64,000 bases of DNA from Saprospiraceae bacterium UBA2329 (GCA_002344975.1 DDUV01000005.1:9993-73992), one strand, 5' to 3'; shown: positions 33,129-42,314, counted from the stretch's first letter. The notes: generated by a model not told the origin, from the letters alone. A program made the numbers and translations.

Positions 33129-34658
33129 TTACGCACTCTCCCTCAACAACTCCTTGATCTCCTCCACATACTCCCGGTGATTGGCCAGCCTCGGCACCTT
33201 ATGCTGCCCCCCAAACTTGCCCCTCGCACGCATCCACCGGTAAAAGGTACCCTGCGGAACAGCCTGCAACATCAACCTCTCCAAGGCGATATTGCCATAG
33301 CGCTTGGCCTCATAATCTGAGTTTACTTTTTGCAAATTACTGTCCAACAGCGCATTGAATGTTTCCATGTCTGCCGGAAGGCGCTCAAACTCTATCAGCC
33401 ATTCATGCCCGCCTTTTTGTCCGCCTTGCAGGTAAACCGGCGCCACGGTATATTCCGACACCATCGCCCCCGTAGCCATACAAGTTTCGGCTAATGCGCG
33501 GTCGGTATTGTCCACCATCACCTCTTCGCCGAAGGCATTCACAAACTGCTTCGTGCGCCCCGTCACCCGGATGCGGTACGGATGCAGGCTCGTAAACATG
33601 ATGGTATCGCCGGGCAGGTAGCGCCACAGCCCCCCATTGGTACTGATGACCAAAGCGTAGTTCTTGCCCGCCTCCACCTCCCACAGCGGGATGGCGCGCG
33701 GGTACTCCTGCTCCCATTCTTCCATGGGCAGAAACTCGTAATAAATGCCGTTTTGCAGCAGCAGCAACATTCCGTCTTCGGCATTGGCAGTGTCTTGCGC
33801 CGAAAAGTACCCCTCCGATGCGTTGTACACCTCCATATATTCCACCTCCCCCGAAGGGAAAAAATCCTGAAACTGACTTCTGTACGGACTAAAACTGACG
33901 CCGCCATGCACATACAACTGAAACCGGGGCCACAACTCCAGCATATTGCGCTTGCCGCTCATCTCCAGCATCCGCCTGAACAGCATCACCGTCCAGGTAG
34001 GCACGCCGCCAATCATCACCACATCGGGATTGCTCAGGCCGGCTTTCGCCAAACGCTCCAATTTTACCTCCCAATCCGGCAGCAGGGCAGTGGCAATGTC
34101 CGGGAAAAAATTCATCCGCGCTATCCAGGGCAGGTGTTCTATCATAATGGCCGATACATCGCCGAACATGGTGGCCGGGTATGGCGCAAACCGCTCCCAA
34201 CTACCGCCCATCACCATCGCCGAGTGCGCAAACATACTTGCATCGGGCCGCCGGTGGTAAAACAAGGCCATCGCATCGCGGCTGCCCATCAGGTGGCACT
34301 GCCGCAGGTTCACGCCCGGCACCGGTATGAACTTACTTTTGTCGCTCGTAGTACCCGACGATTTGGAAAACCACTTCACCCGGCCGGGCCACAACACGTC
34401 GCGTTCGCCGTGCATCATGCGCTGTATATGGGGCTTCGCACTTTCGTAGTCTTGCACAGGCACCCGTCGGGCATAGTCCTCCGGGCTGCGCAGGCTGCCG
34501 TAGTCATAGCGCTTCCCCCACTCGGTGTGCTGCGCGTACTGCATGAGTTGCCGCCACAACAGGCGCTGTGTTTCGTGCGGCTGCTGCATGAAGCGTTCAA
34601 TCTGCCGGTACCTTTGGCGCAGATATACCCTGAAAGCACTGTTGATCCATTCTGCCAT
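33129..34658 (-). CDS. GH3-family acyl-adenylating enzyme
   Basis: 509 residues of the GH3 (auxin-responsive promoter) family, an adenylate-forming fold that joins acids to amino acids in plants. The ATP-binding motif KWFSKSSGTTSDKSKFIPV is present, along with LYVHGGVSFSPYRSQF and YMEVYNASEGYFSAQD. The hinge region RVTGRTKQFVNAFGEE also matches. Bacterial members are widespread in Bacteroidota, but their substrates are unknown. It may activate a fatty or aromatic acid. It stands alone. Confidence 0.9.
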   Translation of the reverse strand: MAEWINSAFRVYLRQRYRQIERFMQQPHETQRLLWRQLMQYAQHTEWGKRYDYGSLRSPEDYARRVPVQDYESAKPHIQRMMHGERDVLWPGRVKWFSKSSGTTSDKSKFIPVPGVNLRQCHLMGSRDAMALFYHRRPDASMFAHSAMVMGGSWERFAPYPATMFGDVSAIMIEHLPWIARMNFFPDIATALLPDWEVKLERLAKAGLSNPDVVMIGGVPTWTVMLFRRMLEMSGKRNMLELWPRFQLYVHGGVSFSPYRSQFQDFFPSGEVEYMEVYNASEGYFSAQDTANAEDGMLLLLQNGIYYEFLPMEEWEQEYPRAIPLWEVEAGKNYALVISTNGGLWRYLPGDTIMFTSLHPYRIRVTGRTKQFVNAFGEEVMVDNTDRALAETCMATGAMVSEYTVAPVYLQGGQKGGHEWLIEFERLPADMETFNALLDSNLQKVNSDYEAKRYGNIALERLMLQAVPQGTFYRWMRARGKFGGQHKVPRLANHREYVEEIKELLRESA

Positions 34659-35120
34659 GATCGTACGGAAAGCTCAGGCGAAGTTAGAAATAAAATGGGA
34701 GATGGTGCAGACATGGGTTTTCCGAACCATTATGGCGCCACCCGCCACAGGGGGCCACCCCCAGCCCCTCCAAAGGAGGGTAGCAGACAGGGCGGCGGGT
34801 CGCCGTGCCTGCCGGCAGGCAGGGGTCATCCACTCTCATGCCGCATTGGGTCTCTCCCCCAGGCTATCCGGGACTGCGCTTCGCTTGTCTGCCCGCTATG
34901 CTCTATGCCCTCTGCGGCATACCGCTACTACCCCTGGCGCACTGCCAAGCACCCAACAGCTACCAAAAATTGCCCTCCAGCCTCTTTTTATTGCCAAAAA
35001 GACAATAATCTTTGGCGATCTCTATCTCATTTTCAAAAAAAGGCCCAAAAACTTGCACCCTCTGAAAATGCGCGCCAACTTTGGCTCCGCTTATCAACAA
35101 ATCGAAAAACCAGCGCCGTC
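34659..35120. other. Gene-free interval upstream of the ilv leader
   Basis: It contains small palindromes: CCCTCC-AAA-GGAGGG (34766-34780) and a perfect 16-base palindrome, TGCCTGCCGGCAGGCA (34806-34821). The ilv promoter should lie near 35000-35100; ATAATCTTTGG at 35005-35015 resembles a -7 box with one extra base. No gene is supported. Confidence 0.55.
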
Positions 35121-35189
35121 ATGTCTGTTCTCCGTTCGCACATTTCCAATGTAGTCGTCGAAATCATTCGACACAGAGAGGGAGAATAG
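35121..35189 (+). CDS. Branched-chain amino acid leader peptide
   Basis: A 22-codon frame encoding MSVLRSHISNVVVEIIRHRE plus two residues. Eight of 22 residues are Val, Ile or Leu, including consecutive VVV and II codons. It ends 92 bases before ilvD and is followed by a hairpin. Ribosome stalling at the Val/Ile codons when these amino acids are scarce would alter folding of the following RNA. The arrangement is classical for attenuation control. Expression is unproven. Confidence 0.7.
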   Translation: MSVLRSHISNVVVEIIRHREGE

Positions 35190-35212
35190 GCTCCGACAAG
35201 GGTCGCATCCGC

Positions 35213-35251
35213 AGCAAGAGCCGTTCTTCTTAAAGTGAGGCGGCTCTTGTT
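35213..35251 (+). promoter_or_regulatory. Attenuator-like hairpin before ilvD
   Basis: A 9-bp perfect stem (35215-35223 with 35241-35249), extendable to 11 bp, with a 17-base loop, followed by TTGTATATAAAATTG. The U tract is imperfect, so it may be a terminator or a translation-controlling stem. It starts 24 bases after the leader stop codon. Confidence 0.6.
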
Positions 35252-35281
35252 GTATATAAAATTGTCAAAAACACACGCATC

Positions 35282-36958
35282 ATGGAACAATGGAATCGCC
35301 ATAGCCGCACCCTCACCGAAGACGAAAGCCTGCCCGCCGCACAAGCCATGTTGCACGGCATTGGCCTCACCGAAGCCGATTTTCGCAAGCCCCAGGTCGG
35401 CATCGTCAGCACGGGTTGGGAAGGCAACCCCTGCAATATGCACCTCAACGGCATCGCCGCCCGGCTCAAACAGGAAGTGCAGACCCGGGATATGGTCGGA
35501 CTCATTTTTCACACCATCGGCGTCAGCGACGGCATCTCTATGGGCACCGACGGCATGCGCTACTCTCTGCCCTCCCGCGAAATCATCGCCGATTCCATCG
35601 AAACTGTGGCCGGCGCCCAGTGGTACGACGCGGTGGCCGCCATCGTGGGCTGCGACAAAAACATGCCCGGCGCGATGATGGCACTGGCCCGCCTCAACCG
35701 GCCCTCGCTCTTAGTGTATGGGGGCACCATCCGGCCCGGCTTTTACGGCGATAAAAAATTGGACATCGTTTCTGCCTTCGAAGCCTATGGCCGCAAAACC
35801 GCCGGCAGCATCCCCGAAGAAGAATACCGCGAAATCATTCGCCGCGCCATTCCCGGCCCCGGCGCCTGTGGCGGCATGTACACCGCCAATACCATGGCCT
35901 CCGCCATCGAAGCGCTGGGCATGAGCCTGCCCATGAACTCCTCCTTGCCGGCAGCCTCCCACGAAAAAGACGCCGAACCCGCCCGCGTGGCGGCAGCGCT
36001 GCGCCATCTGTTGGAAATCAACCTCCGACCCAGCGACATCATGACGCCGCAGGCCTTCGACAATGCCATGACGGTACTCACCGTGCTGGGCGGCTCCACC
36101 AATGCCGTTTTGCACCTCATCGCCATGGCCAAAGCAGCCGGCGTACCGCTGAGCATAGACGACTTCCAGCGCATCAGCAACAAAACGCCTTTCTTAGCCG
36201 ACCTCAAGCCCAGCGGAAAATACGTCATGGAAGACCTCTTCCTCGTGGGCGGCGTGCCGGCGGTCATGCGCATGTTGCTCGACAATGGCTTCCTGCACGG
36301 CGATTGTATGACCGTGACCGGCAAAACCCTCGCCGAAAATCTCGCGGATGCGCCGCAACTCAGTCCCGGACAGGACGTGGTGCGGCCTTTAAGTGAGCCG
36401 ATCAAAGCTACCGGCCATATTCAGATTTTGTACGGCAATCTGGCCGAAGAGGGCGCGGTGGCCAAAATTACCGGCAAAGAGGGCGAGGTCTTCAGCGGCC
36501 CGGCGCGCGTTTTCGACGGCGAAGCGGCGGCCAATCAGGCCATTGCCGACGGCGCCATTCGCCCCGGCGATGTGATCGTCATTCGTTACTGCGGCCCCAA
36601 AGGAGGCCCCGGCATGCCCGAAATGCTCAAACCTACTGCTGCCATCATCGGCGCAGGACTGGGCGACAGCGTGGCGCTCATCACCGACGGGCGCTTTTCC
36701 GGCGGCACGCACGGCTTTGTAGTGGGCCACATCACCCCGGAGGCACAAACCGGCGGCCTCATAGGCTTGCTTCAGGACGGCGACCACATTCGCATAGACA
36801 GCGTGGAAAATAAGATTGAGGCGCTGCTCAGCGAGGAGGAAATCAACCAAAGAAAAGCGCAATGGACGCCGCGTTCCCTGCCCGTGCAGTCGGGCTACTT
36901 GGCCAAATACGCCAAAATGGTAGCCTCCGCCAGCCAAGGTTGCGTAACGGATATGTAG
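35282..36958 (+). CDS. ilvD: Dihydroxy-acid dehydratase IlvD
   Basis: IlvD dehydrates 2,3-dihydroxy-3-methyl acids to the 2-oxo acids that precede valine, isoleucine and leucine, using an iron-sulfur cluster and Mg. Three cluster cysteines are visible: Cys51 (EGNPCNMH), Cys124 (VGCDKNMPG) and Cys196 (GPGACGGMYTANTM). The C-terminal GRFSGGTHGFVVGHITPEA is typical. Its 558 residues are full length. A leader peptide and hairpin precede it and ilvB follows after 76 bases. Confidence 0.96.
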   Translation: MEQWNRHSRTLTEDESLPAAQAMLHGIGLTEADFRKPQVGIVSTGWEGNPCNMHLNGIAARLKQEVQTRDMVGLIFHTIGVSDGISMGTDGMRYSLPSREIIADSIETVAGAQWYDAVAAIVGCDKNMPGAMMALARLNRPSLLVYGGTIRPGFYGDKKLDIVSAFEAYGRKTAGSIPEEEYREIIRRAIPGPGACGGMYTANTMASAIEALGMSLPMNSSLPAASHEKDAEPARVAAALRHLLEINLRPSDIMTPQAFDNAMTVLTVLGGSTNAVLHLIAMAKAAGVPLSIDDFQRISNKTPFLADLKPSGKYVMEDLFLVGGVPAVMRMLLDNGFLHGDCMTVTGKTLAENLADAPQLSPGQDVVRPLSEPIKATGHIQILYGNLAEEGAVAKITGKEGEVFSGPARVFDGEAAANQAIADGAIRPGDVIVIRYCGPKGGPGMPEMLKPTAAIIGAGLGDSVALITDGRFSGGTHGFVVGHITPEAQTGGLIGLLQDGDHIRIDSVENKIEALLSEEEINQRKAQWTPRSLPVQSGYLAKYAKMVASASQGCVTDM

Positions 36959-36979
36959 AGACGTTTCATGCAACGTCTC
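36958..36979. repeat. Short palindrome between ilvD and ilvB
   Basis: GAGACGTT-TCATGC-AACGTCTC, an 8-bp perfect stem beginning at the last base of the ilvD stop. No T run follows, so full termination is unlikely. The motif resembles AGAGACGTT...AACGTCTC repeats reported as dispersed palindromes in other bacteria. Confidence 0.6.
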
Positions 36980-37034
36980 CTCCTGAACGCGCAACGCATC
37001 ATCTTATCCATTTAGAAAAAAAACACACCACAAA

Positions 37035-38825
37035 ATGACAGCATCCAAGGTGTACATCAACGAGGTCGTCGGCAGCGGCGCAACGCAGCCCGAAACCAGC
37101 AACAAATCCGGCATGGCCGGCAAAACCGTGAGCGGCGCAGAGGCCGTCCTGCTTTGTTTGTTGGAAGAAGGCGTTCATACCATGTTCGGCTATCCGGGCG
37201 GCGCCATCATGCCCGTTTATGATGCCCTGCATTATTACGAAGACCGCATCCGGCACATCCTGCCGCGCCACGAACAGGGCGCCATCCACGCTGCGGAGGG
37301 GTATGCCCGCGTGACCCGCCAGACTGGCGTGTGCATGGCTACATCAGGGCCGGGCGCCACCAATTTGGTTACCGGTATTTCCGACGCCATGCTCGATTCT
37401 ACGCCGCTCGTTTGCATTACCGGCCAGGTGGGAAAAAACCTGCTCGGCTCGGATGCGTTTCAGGAAACGGATGTGATCGGCTGTACTACGCCCATCACCA
37501 AGTGGAACTATCAGATCACCTCGGCACACGAAATACCGGAGGTGTTTGCCAAGGCTTTTTACATTGCCAATTCCGGCAGGCCAGGCCCGGTAGTCATAGA
37601 CATCACCAAAAATGCCCAGATGGAGGAGTTGGAATTTCATTACCACCCCCGGCCCGTCATTCGCAGTTACCACCCCGTGCCCAAGCCCACGCAGGAGGCG
37701 ATTCAGGCCGCCGCCGATCTCATCAACGCCGCCGAAAAACCGATGATCCTGGCCGGGCACGGCATACAAATTGCGCACGCACAGGAGGTTTTTAAGGCAT
37801 TTGTAGAAAAAACGGGCATTCCGCTGGGCTGCACCATACACGGCCTTTCGTCCATCCCGTCCGACCACCCGCTGCACACCGGGATGCTGGGCATGCACGG
37901 CAATTACGGCCCCAACCTCAAACAAAACGAATGCGACGTACTCATCGCCATTGGTATGCGCTTCGACGATCGCGTGACCGGGCGATTGGACGGGTACGCC
38001 CGCCAGGCCAAAGTTATTCACATAGAGATTGATCCTTCCGAAATCAACAAAAACGTGAAGGCGCATGTGGCGCTGCCCGGCGACGCCAAAGTCACGCTGG
38101 AAGCTCTGTTGCCTTTGGTGCAACCGAAATCTTATCCCGATTGGGTAGAGAGCTTCCGCGCCTGCGACCGCATAGAACACGACCGCGTCATTCTGAGCGC
38201 GACAAGCCCCACGCCCTCCGGCGGCCTCACCATGGGCATGGTGGTGAAGGAGGTGTCCCGCCAGACAGAAGGCATGGCCATCGTGGCTACCGATGTGGGC
38301 CAGCATCAGATGATCTCCGCCCGGTATTACGAATTCAAAGACACCAACCAGTGGGTGTCTTCGGGGGGTGCGGGCACGATGGGGTATGGACTGCCGGCGG
38401 CTTTCGGAGCCAAAGTGGGGCGCCCCGATAAGCAGGTGGTCTTGTTTGTTGGCGACGGCGGCTTTCAGATGACTTTGCAGGAACTGGGCCTGTGCGCGCA
38501 GTGGAATGTGGCGGTCAAGATCGTGTTGTTAGACAATGAATTTCTCGGCATGGTGCGCCAGTGGCAGCAACTCTTTTATGAGCGCCGCTACTCGTCGGTG
38601 GACTTGGTGAATCCCGATTTTATCAAAATTGCAGAGGGCTTCGGCGTACCGGGGCGCCGCATTGACCAGCCCGACCAGATGGAGGCGGCCATTGCTGAAA
38701 TGCTCGGCCACGACGGCCCTTACCTGCTCCACGTCCGGGTAGAAAAAGAGGAAAATGTGTTCCCGATGGTACCCAGCGGCAAAGCTGTGGACGAGATTGT
38801 GTTGGACCAGTCGGGGCTGGGGTGA
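37035..38825 (+). CDS. ilvB: Acetolactate synthase large (catalytic) subunit
   Basis: This thiamine-diphosphate enzyme condenses pyruvate with pyruvate or 2-oxobutyrate, the first common step to valine, leucine and isoleucine. The N-terminal FGYPGGAIMPVYDAL and RHEQGAIHAAEGYAR carry the catalytic glutamate. ATSGPGATNLVTGI and the ThDP motif VGDGGFQMTLQEL...LLDNEFLGMVRQW are present. 596 residues, full length. The N-terminal 27 residues are poorly conserved, so the true start may be the ATG of MAGKTVSGAE. The regulatory subunit gene ilvN, which normally follows, is missing here. Confidence 0.94.
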   Translation: MTASKVYINEVVGSGATQPETSNKSGMAGKTVSGAEAVLLCLLEEGVHTMFGYPGGAIMPVYDALHYYEDRIRHILPRHEQGAIHAAEGYARVTRQTGVCMATSGPGATNLVTGISDAMLDSTPLVCITGQVGKNLLGSDAFQETDVIGCTTPITKWNYQITSAHEIPEVFAKAFYIANSGRPGPVVIDITKNAQMEELEFHYHPRPVIRSYHPVPKPTQEAIQAAADLINAAEKPMILAGHGIQIAHAQEVFKAFVEKTGIPLGCTIHGLSSIPSDHPLHTGMLGMHGNYGPNLKQNECDVLIAIGMRFDDRVTGRLDGYARQAKVIHIEIDPSEINKNVKAHVALPGDAKVTLEALLPLVQPKSYPDWVESFRACDRIEHDRVILSATSPTPSGGLTMGMVVKEVSRQTEGMAIVATDVGQHQMISARYYEFKDTNQWVSSGGAGTMGYGLPAAFGAKVGRPDKQVVLFVGDGGFQMTLQELGLCAQWNVAVKIVLLDNEFLGMVRQWQQLFYERRYSSVDLVNPDFIKIAEGFGVPGRRIDQPDQMEAAIAEMLGHDGPYLLHVRVEKEENVFPMVPSGKAVDEIVLDQSGLG

Positions 38826-38842
38826 TGGGTAAAAAGCCGGGC

Positions 38843-39499
38843 TTACTCCTTCTTTTTCAGCGCCTTAGCCCGCTCCAAAATATCTTCATACGCGTATTCT
38901 CCGAAGTAGCTGCCATAAGCGCCGTCGGGCCGAATGATGACATAGCTGCCGCAGGGATAGTGGTATTTGAAAAAAGTGCGCTCTATGAGGGCCTCGGGGT
39001 CTTGGTGATGCTTTGATAAACTTCCGTACAGCTTCTTCAAGCCTGTGGGGCTTTTATAAATGTGAATGACTTGAGTGGGAGCAATTTTTTGTATATGCCT
39101 CGTCAATTCAGCGTCATTGTGCGCATAGTCAGATGGGGTAGCCATGCCGCTTGAGTTACAAGGGTCTTTGCCTGGATAGTACATGATCAGCAGGTACTTA
39201 TTCCGGTCAACGGGTTTCCCGATGGCGGCTTCTATCTTTGAATAGATCAATTCCGCTGAAGGCAGTGTGCCCCACTCTTCCCTCCAGACGAGCTGATGGG
39301 CATTGGCCGAGGAATCAACGATGACCGACAGATAATTCTGAGTGCGCTCTGTCTGATCGAATTCTGCTTTGGAAAGCTCTTTGCCGGCCGCATCGTAGTA
39401 CTTGGCAAGGGGCAGTTTGGATGGCTTTTGAGCCGACAGGAAAACGGTAGCAAACAGCATCAAGGCCGGAAGCAAGACGGCAGAGGGAGAAAGTTTCAT
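38843..39499 (-). CDS. Secreted protein of unknown function
   Basis: 218 residues with a signal peptide (cut near FLSAQ). The mature part is alpha/beta, with blocks such as YLLIMYYPGKDPCNSSG and TFFKYHYPCGSYVIIRPDG that weakly recall thioredoxin-like or redox folds. The two cysteines are far apart and do not form a CxxC. No family is recognised. It is convergent with ilvB. Confidence 0.65.
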   Translation of the reverse strand: MKLSPSAVLLPALMLFATVFLSAQKPSKLPLAKYYDAAGKELSKAEFDQTERTQNYLSVIVDSSANAHQLVWREEWGTLPSAELIYSKIEAAIGKPVDRNKYLLIMYYPGKDPCNSSGMATPSDYAHNDAELTRHIQKIAPTQVIHIYKSPTGLKKLYGSLSKHHQDPEALIERTFFKYHYPCGSYVIIRPDGAYGSYFGEYAYEDILERAKALKKKE

Positions 39500-39547
39500 G
39501 GATGGTAGTTTTTGATGATGGAGAGTATTGTCTATAACTATTGAGAC

Positions 39548-39581
39548 GACATGCCGACCTGCACAAGCAGGTCGGCATGTC
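39548..39581. other. Perfect 15-bp hairpin between the secreted protein and accA
   Basis: GACATGCCGACCTGC (39548-39562) and its exact complement (39567-39581) enclose a 4-base loop. It lies 13 bases beyond the accA stop on the minus strand and probably marks the 3' end of that operon, although no U tract follows. Confidence 0.7.
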
Positions 39582-39594
39582 TTGTAAACGCCGC

Positions 39595-40581
39595 TTACTT
39601 TCGCTTCTTGGGTTTTTCTTCTACGGGTGCAGCTACCTCAAACTCGCCCATGTTGTCGAATTTGTTGATGCGGGCGGCAATGCGCGCTTCGGGTGTCATT
39701 TCCGACAGTTCGGCCAATGCTTTTTTGATCTGGCGTTTGAGCAGGCGGGCCATTTCTTCGGGGGCGGAATGTGCTCCGCCGACGGGTTCTTTGATGACGC
39801 CGTCAATGAGGCCGAACTCCAGCATGTGGTCGGAGGTGAGTTTGAGCGCCTCGGCTGCCTGCTCTTTGTAATCCCAACTGTGCCAGAGGATAGACGAGCA
39901 GGATTCCGGCGAGATCACCGAATACCAGGTGTATTCCAACATATAGACGCGGTCGCCCACGCCGATGCCGATGGCGCCGCCCGATGCCCCCTCGCCGATG
40001 ACGATGCAAATGACCGGCACGCGCAACTGAGCCATCTCAATGAGGTTGCGGGCAATGGCTTCGGCCTGTCCGCGCTCCTCCGCTTCGATGCCCGGATAAG
40101 CGCCCGGCGTATCAATGAGCGTGATGACGGGAAAGTTGAAACGTTCGGCCAGCTTCATCAGGCGCAGGGCTTTGCGGTAGCCTTCGGGGTTGGCCATGCC
40201 GAAGTTGCGGTATTGGCGCATCTTGGTATTGATGCCCTTCTGATGGCCGAGTATGACCACCGGCTGCCCGTCGAGAGAGGCCAGACCGCCCACAATGGCT
40301 TTGTCGTCTTTGACACAGCGGTCGCCGTGCAGTTCGACGAACTTTTTGCACATCTGGTTGATGTAGAACAGCGTATAAGGGCGCTCCGGGTGGCGGGAAA
40401 GCTGTACTTTCTGCCAGCCGTTGAGGTTGGAATAAATTTCCTTGCGCTTGTTTCGGATTCTGCTTTCCAGCTCTTTGATCTGCTCCGTCACATCCAATTC
40501 GCCGTCCTCGCCTACCTGGCGCAGTTTGTCGAGTTGCTCGTAGAGCGTTTCGAGCGGTTTTTCAAAGTCTAAAAAAACCAT
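39595..40581 (-). CDS. accA: Acetyl-CoA carboxylase carboxyltransferase subunit alpha
   Basis: AccA with AccD transfers the carboxyl group from biotin to acetyl-CoA, giving malonyl-CoA for fatty-acid synthesis. The N-terminal FLDFEKPLETLYEQLDKLR and the crotonase-like core (ITLIDTPGAYPGIEAEERGQ, GEGASGGAIGIGVGD, SVISPESCSSILW) are characteristic. 328 residues, full length. It is the last gene of a DUF4271-hemD-accA minus-strand group, 11 bases after hemD. Confidence 0.96.
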   Translation of the reverse strand: MVFLDFEKPLETLYEQLDKLRQVGEDGELDVTEQIKELESRIRNKRKEIYSNLNGWQKVQLSRHPERPYTLFYINQMCKKFVELHGDRCVKDDKAIVGGLASLDGQPVVILGHQKGINTKMRQYRNFGMANPEGYRKALRLMKLAERFNFPVITLIDTPGAYPGIEAEERGQAEAIARNLIEMAQLRVPVICIVIGEGASGGAIGIGVGDRVYMLEYTWYSVISPESCSSILWHSWDYKEQAAEALKLTSDHMLEFGLIDGVIKEPVGGAHSAPEEMARLLKRQIKKALAELSEMTPEARIAARINKFDNMGEFEVAAPVEEKPKKRK

Positions 40582-40592
40582 GAGCGGTTATT

Positions 40593-41372
40593 TCAGGTGA
40601 GCGGATTCGACTTCTGGAGATACAACTCCAGAGCCGTAGCCATAGACGGCGCTTCGGGGGCCGGCGCTTTCACGTTGGCCACCAAACTTTTCTCCTCCAG
40701 CGCTTTGAGGGTGCTGTTGCCGAACACGGCAATGCGCGTTTCGTTCTGTTTGAAATCAGGGAAATTGTCAAACAGCGATTCGATGCCTTGCGGGCTGAAG
40801 AACACCAGCATGTCGTAGGTGACGTCGGACAGGTCGGACAGGTCGCTGCTCACCGTGCGATACATGAGCGCGTCCTGATATTGAATGCCCAGTTCTTTGA
40901 GGTAAGCCGTCACGTCCTGGCTGCCGAGGTTGTTGCAGGGCAGCAGGAATTTTTCGTTGCGATGTTTTTTGAGCGCCGAAGTGAGGTCTTCGATGGATTT
41001 GTTGCCGGCAAAAACTTTGCGCTTGCGGTAGATGATGAACTTCTGGAGGTAATTGGCAACCGCCTCCGTGACACAGAAGTATTTGGTTTCCTGCGACATC
41101 TTGATGCGCATTTCGTCGCAAAGCCGGAAAAAGTGATCCACGGCATATTTACTGGTGAAGATAATCACCGTGTACTCGTCGGGGTAAACCCGTTGCTTGC
41201 GATACTCTTTAGCCGATACCGGCTCAACGTGGATGAACGGGCGCCAGTCAATCTGGAGTCCGTATTTTTTTTCCAGGTCGTAGTAGGGCGATCTTTCTGG
41301 TTTGGGCTGAGAAACTAAGATCGTTTTCACCTTTTTGTAGGTTTCTTCCTTCGCTTGAATCGTTGCAGACAT
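40593..41372 (-). CDS. hemD: Uroporphyrinogen-III synthase family protein (HemD)
   Basis: HemD closes hydroxymethylbilane to uroporphyrinogen III in tetrapyrrole synthesis. The sequence shows the two-lobed fold with KTILVSQPKPE, VIIFTSKYAVDHFF, LLPCNNLGSQDV, DMLVFFSPQGIESLF and RIAVFGNSTLKAL. 259 residues, typical of the diverged Bacteroidota branch. Between DUF4271 (39 bases upstream) and accA, an order seen often in the phylum. Confidence 0.85.
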   Translation of the reverse strand: MSATIQAKEETYKKVKTILVSQPKPERSPYYDLEKKYGLQIDWRPFIHVEPVSAKEYRKQRVYPDEYTVIIFTSKYAVDHFFRLCDEMRIKMSQETKYFCVTEAVANYLQKFIIYRKRKVFAGNKSIEDLTSALKKHRNEKFLLPCNNLGSQDVTAYLKELGIQYQDALMYRTVSSDLSDLSDVTYDMLVFFSPQGIESLFDNFPDFKQNETRIAVFGNSTLKALEEKSLVANVKAPAPEAPSMATALELYLQKSNPLT

Positions 41373-41411
41373 TCAGTTAAAGATTTGAAGGTGAACCCCT
41401 CCACAGATGCT

Positions 41412-42314
41412 TCAAGCCTGATTCTGAATCAGTTTGACAAACACCAATAAAGGAGCGATTTCGACGGCGCAAAGATACAGAAAAAAGTGGAACTTGTGAG
41501 TGGCCAAAAAATTGTTGGCTATAAGGAGACCTCTCAGCGAACGAAATGCGTAGAGCAGGCCGGTTATGCCAAACGTGGCAAACAGCGCGGGGGTGGTCAT
41601 TTCGGAGGGGCCATAAGCAACAAATACGTTGGCGGCTACTAAAACCAAGCTTAGCAAAATGCCGAAAACCACCATCGTAAATTGGTAGTTGCTTGTTTCT
41701 TTGTCCACCGGAAACACCGCGCCGATATACGTCAAAACAAGGTGCTTGGCCAGTACCAATGCCGCCGTTCCCGCCACGCACATCAGCCAGCTTTGCCACA
41801 GCCCCCAGGGGAAGGTGGCGCCAAAGTGCCGCGCAACGAGGAACACAAAGGTGCCCGCATTGAGTACAAACATGATATACAAAATGTAATAGGCCAATGC
41901 GCCGGAGCTTTGCGCCTCGCGGTGTATCTGGTTGAGCATGTTTTCGTTGAGAAAGCCCCGATATGCTTTTTGATAAACGCCTCTGAAAATGGTAATCAGC
42001 AGCGTCAGCAGCGCCAGATTGGCTACGGTAATGGCAAACAGAAAGGTTTTGTATTGCTCTTGCGTGGTAAGCCGGGGGCGTGGAGGCTTGGCCGCCGGTT
42101 TGGCTTTTGCTTTGTTGACCGGTTGCACGGCGCCCGCTGCGACAGGGTTGACCGCATGTGCCACGTCGAAAGGGTTGCCGGTATTCCAGGCAGGCGGCGC
42201 CGTTTCGGAAGGGGCCAGCCGGGGCTTCAACTCGAAGGGGTTCAGCATGCCCTGACCCCATACGGGAGCGATCGTTGCCAGCGTTAAGACTAAAATCCAG
42301 GCAAATGCTTTCAA
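41412..42314 (-). CDS. DUF4271 membrane protein
   Basis: 300 residues. It has a signal-like N-terminus, then a Pro/Ala/Lys linker (about 35-85), and then about seven membrane helices. The DUF4271 family is uncharacterised and often sits next to hemD in Bacteroidota, as here. The conserved segments near SSGALAYYILYIMFVLNAG and LRGLLIANNFLATHKFHFF are visible. A link to tetrapyrrole metabolism is only suggested by position. A -7 box precedes it at 42338-42345. Confidence 0.82.
   Translation of the reverse strand: MKAFAWILVLTLATIAPVWGQGMLNPFELKPRLAPSETAPPAWNTGNPFDVAHAVNPVAAGAVQPVNKAKAKPAAKPPRPRLTTQEQYKTFLFAITVANLALLTLLITIFRGVYQKAYRGFLNENMLNQIHREAQSSGALAYYILYIMFVLNAGTFVFLVARHFGATFPWGLWQSWLMCVAGTAALVLAKHLVLTYIGAVFPVDKETSNYQFTMVVFGILLSLVLVAANVFVAYGPSEMTTPALFATFGITGLLYAFRSLRGLLIANNFLATHKFHFFLYLCAVEIAPLLVFVKLIQNQA

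Noticed and set aside
33582..35120. Long plus-strand frame running toward the ilv leader
   Set aside because: Mostly antisense of the GH3 gene; only its last 22 codons (35121-35189) make sense, as a separate leader peptide.
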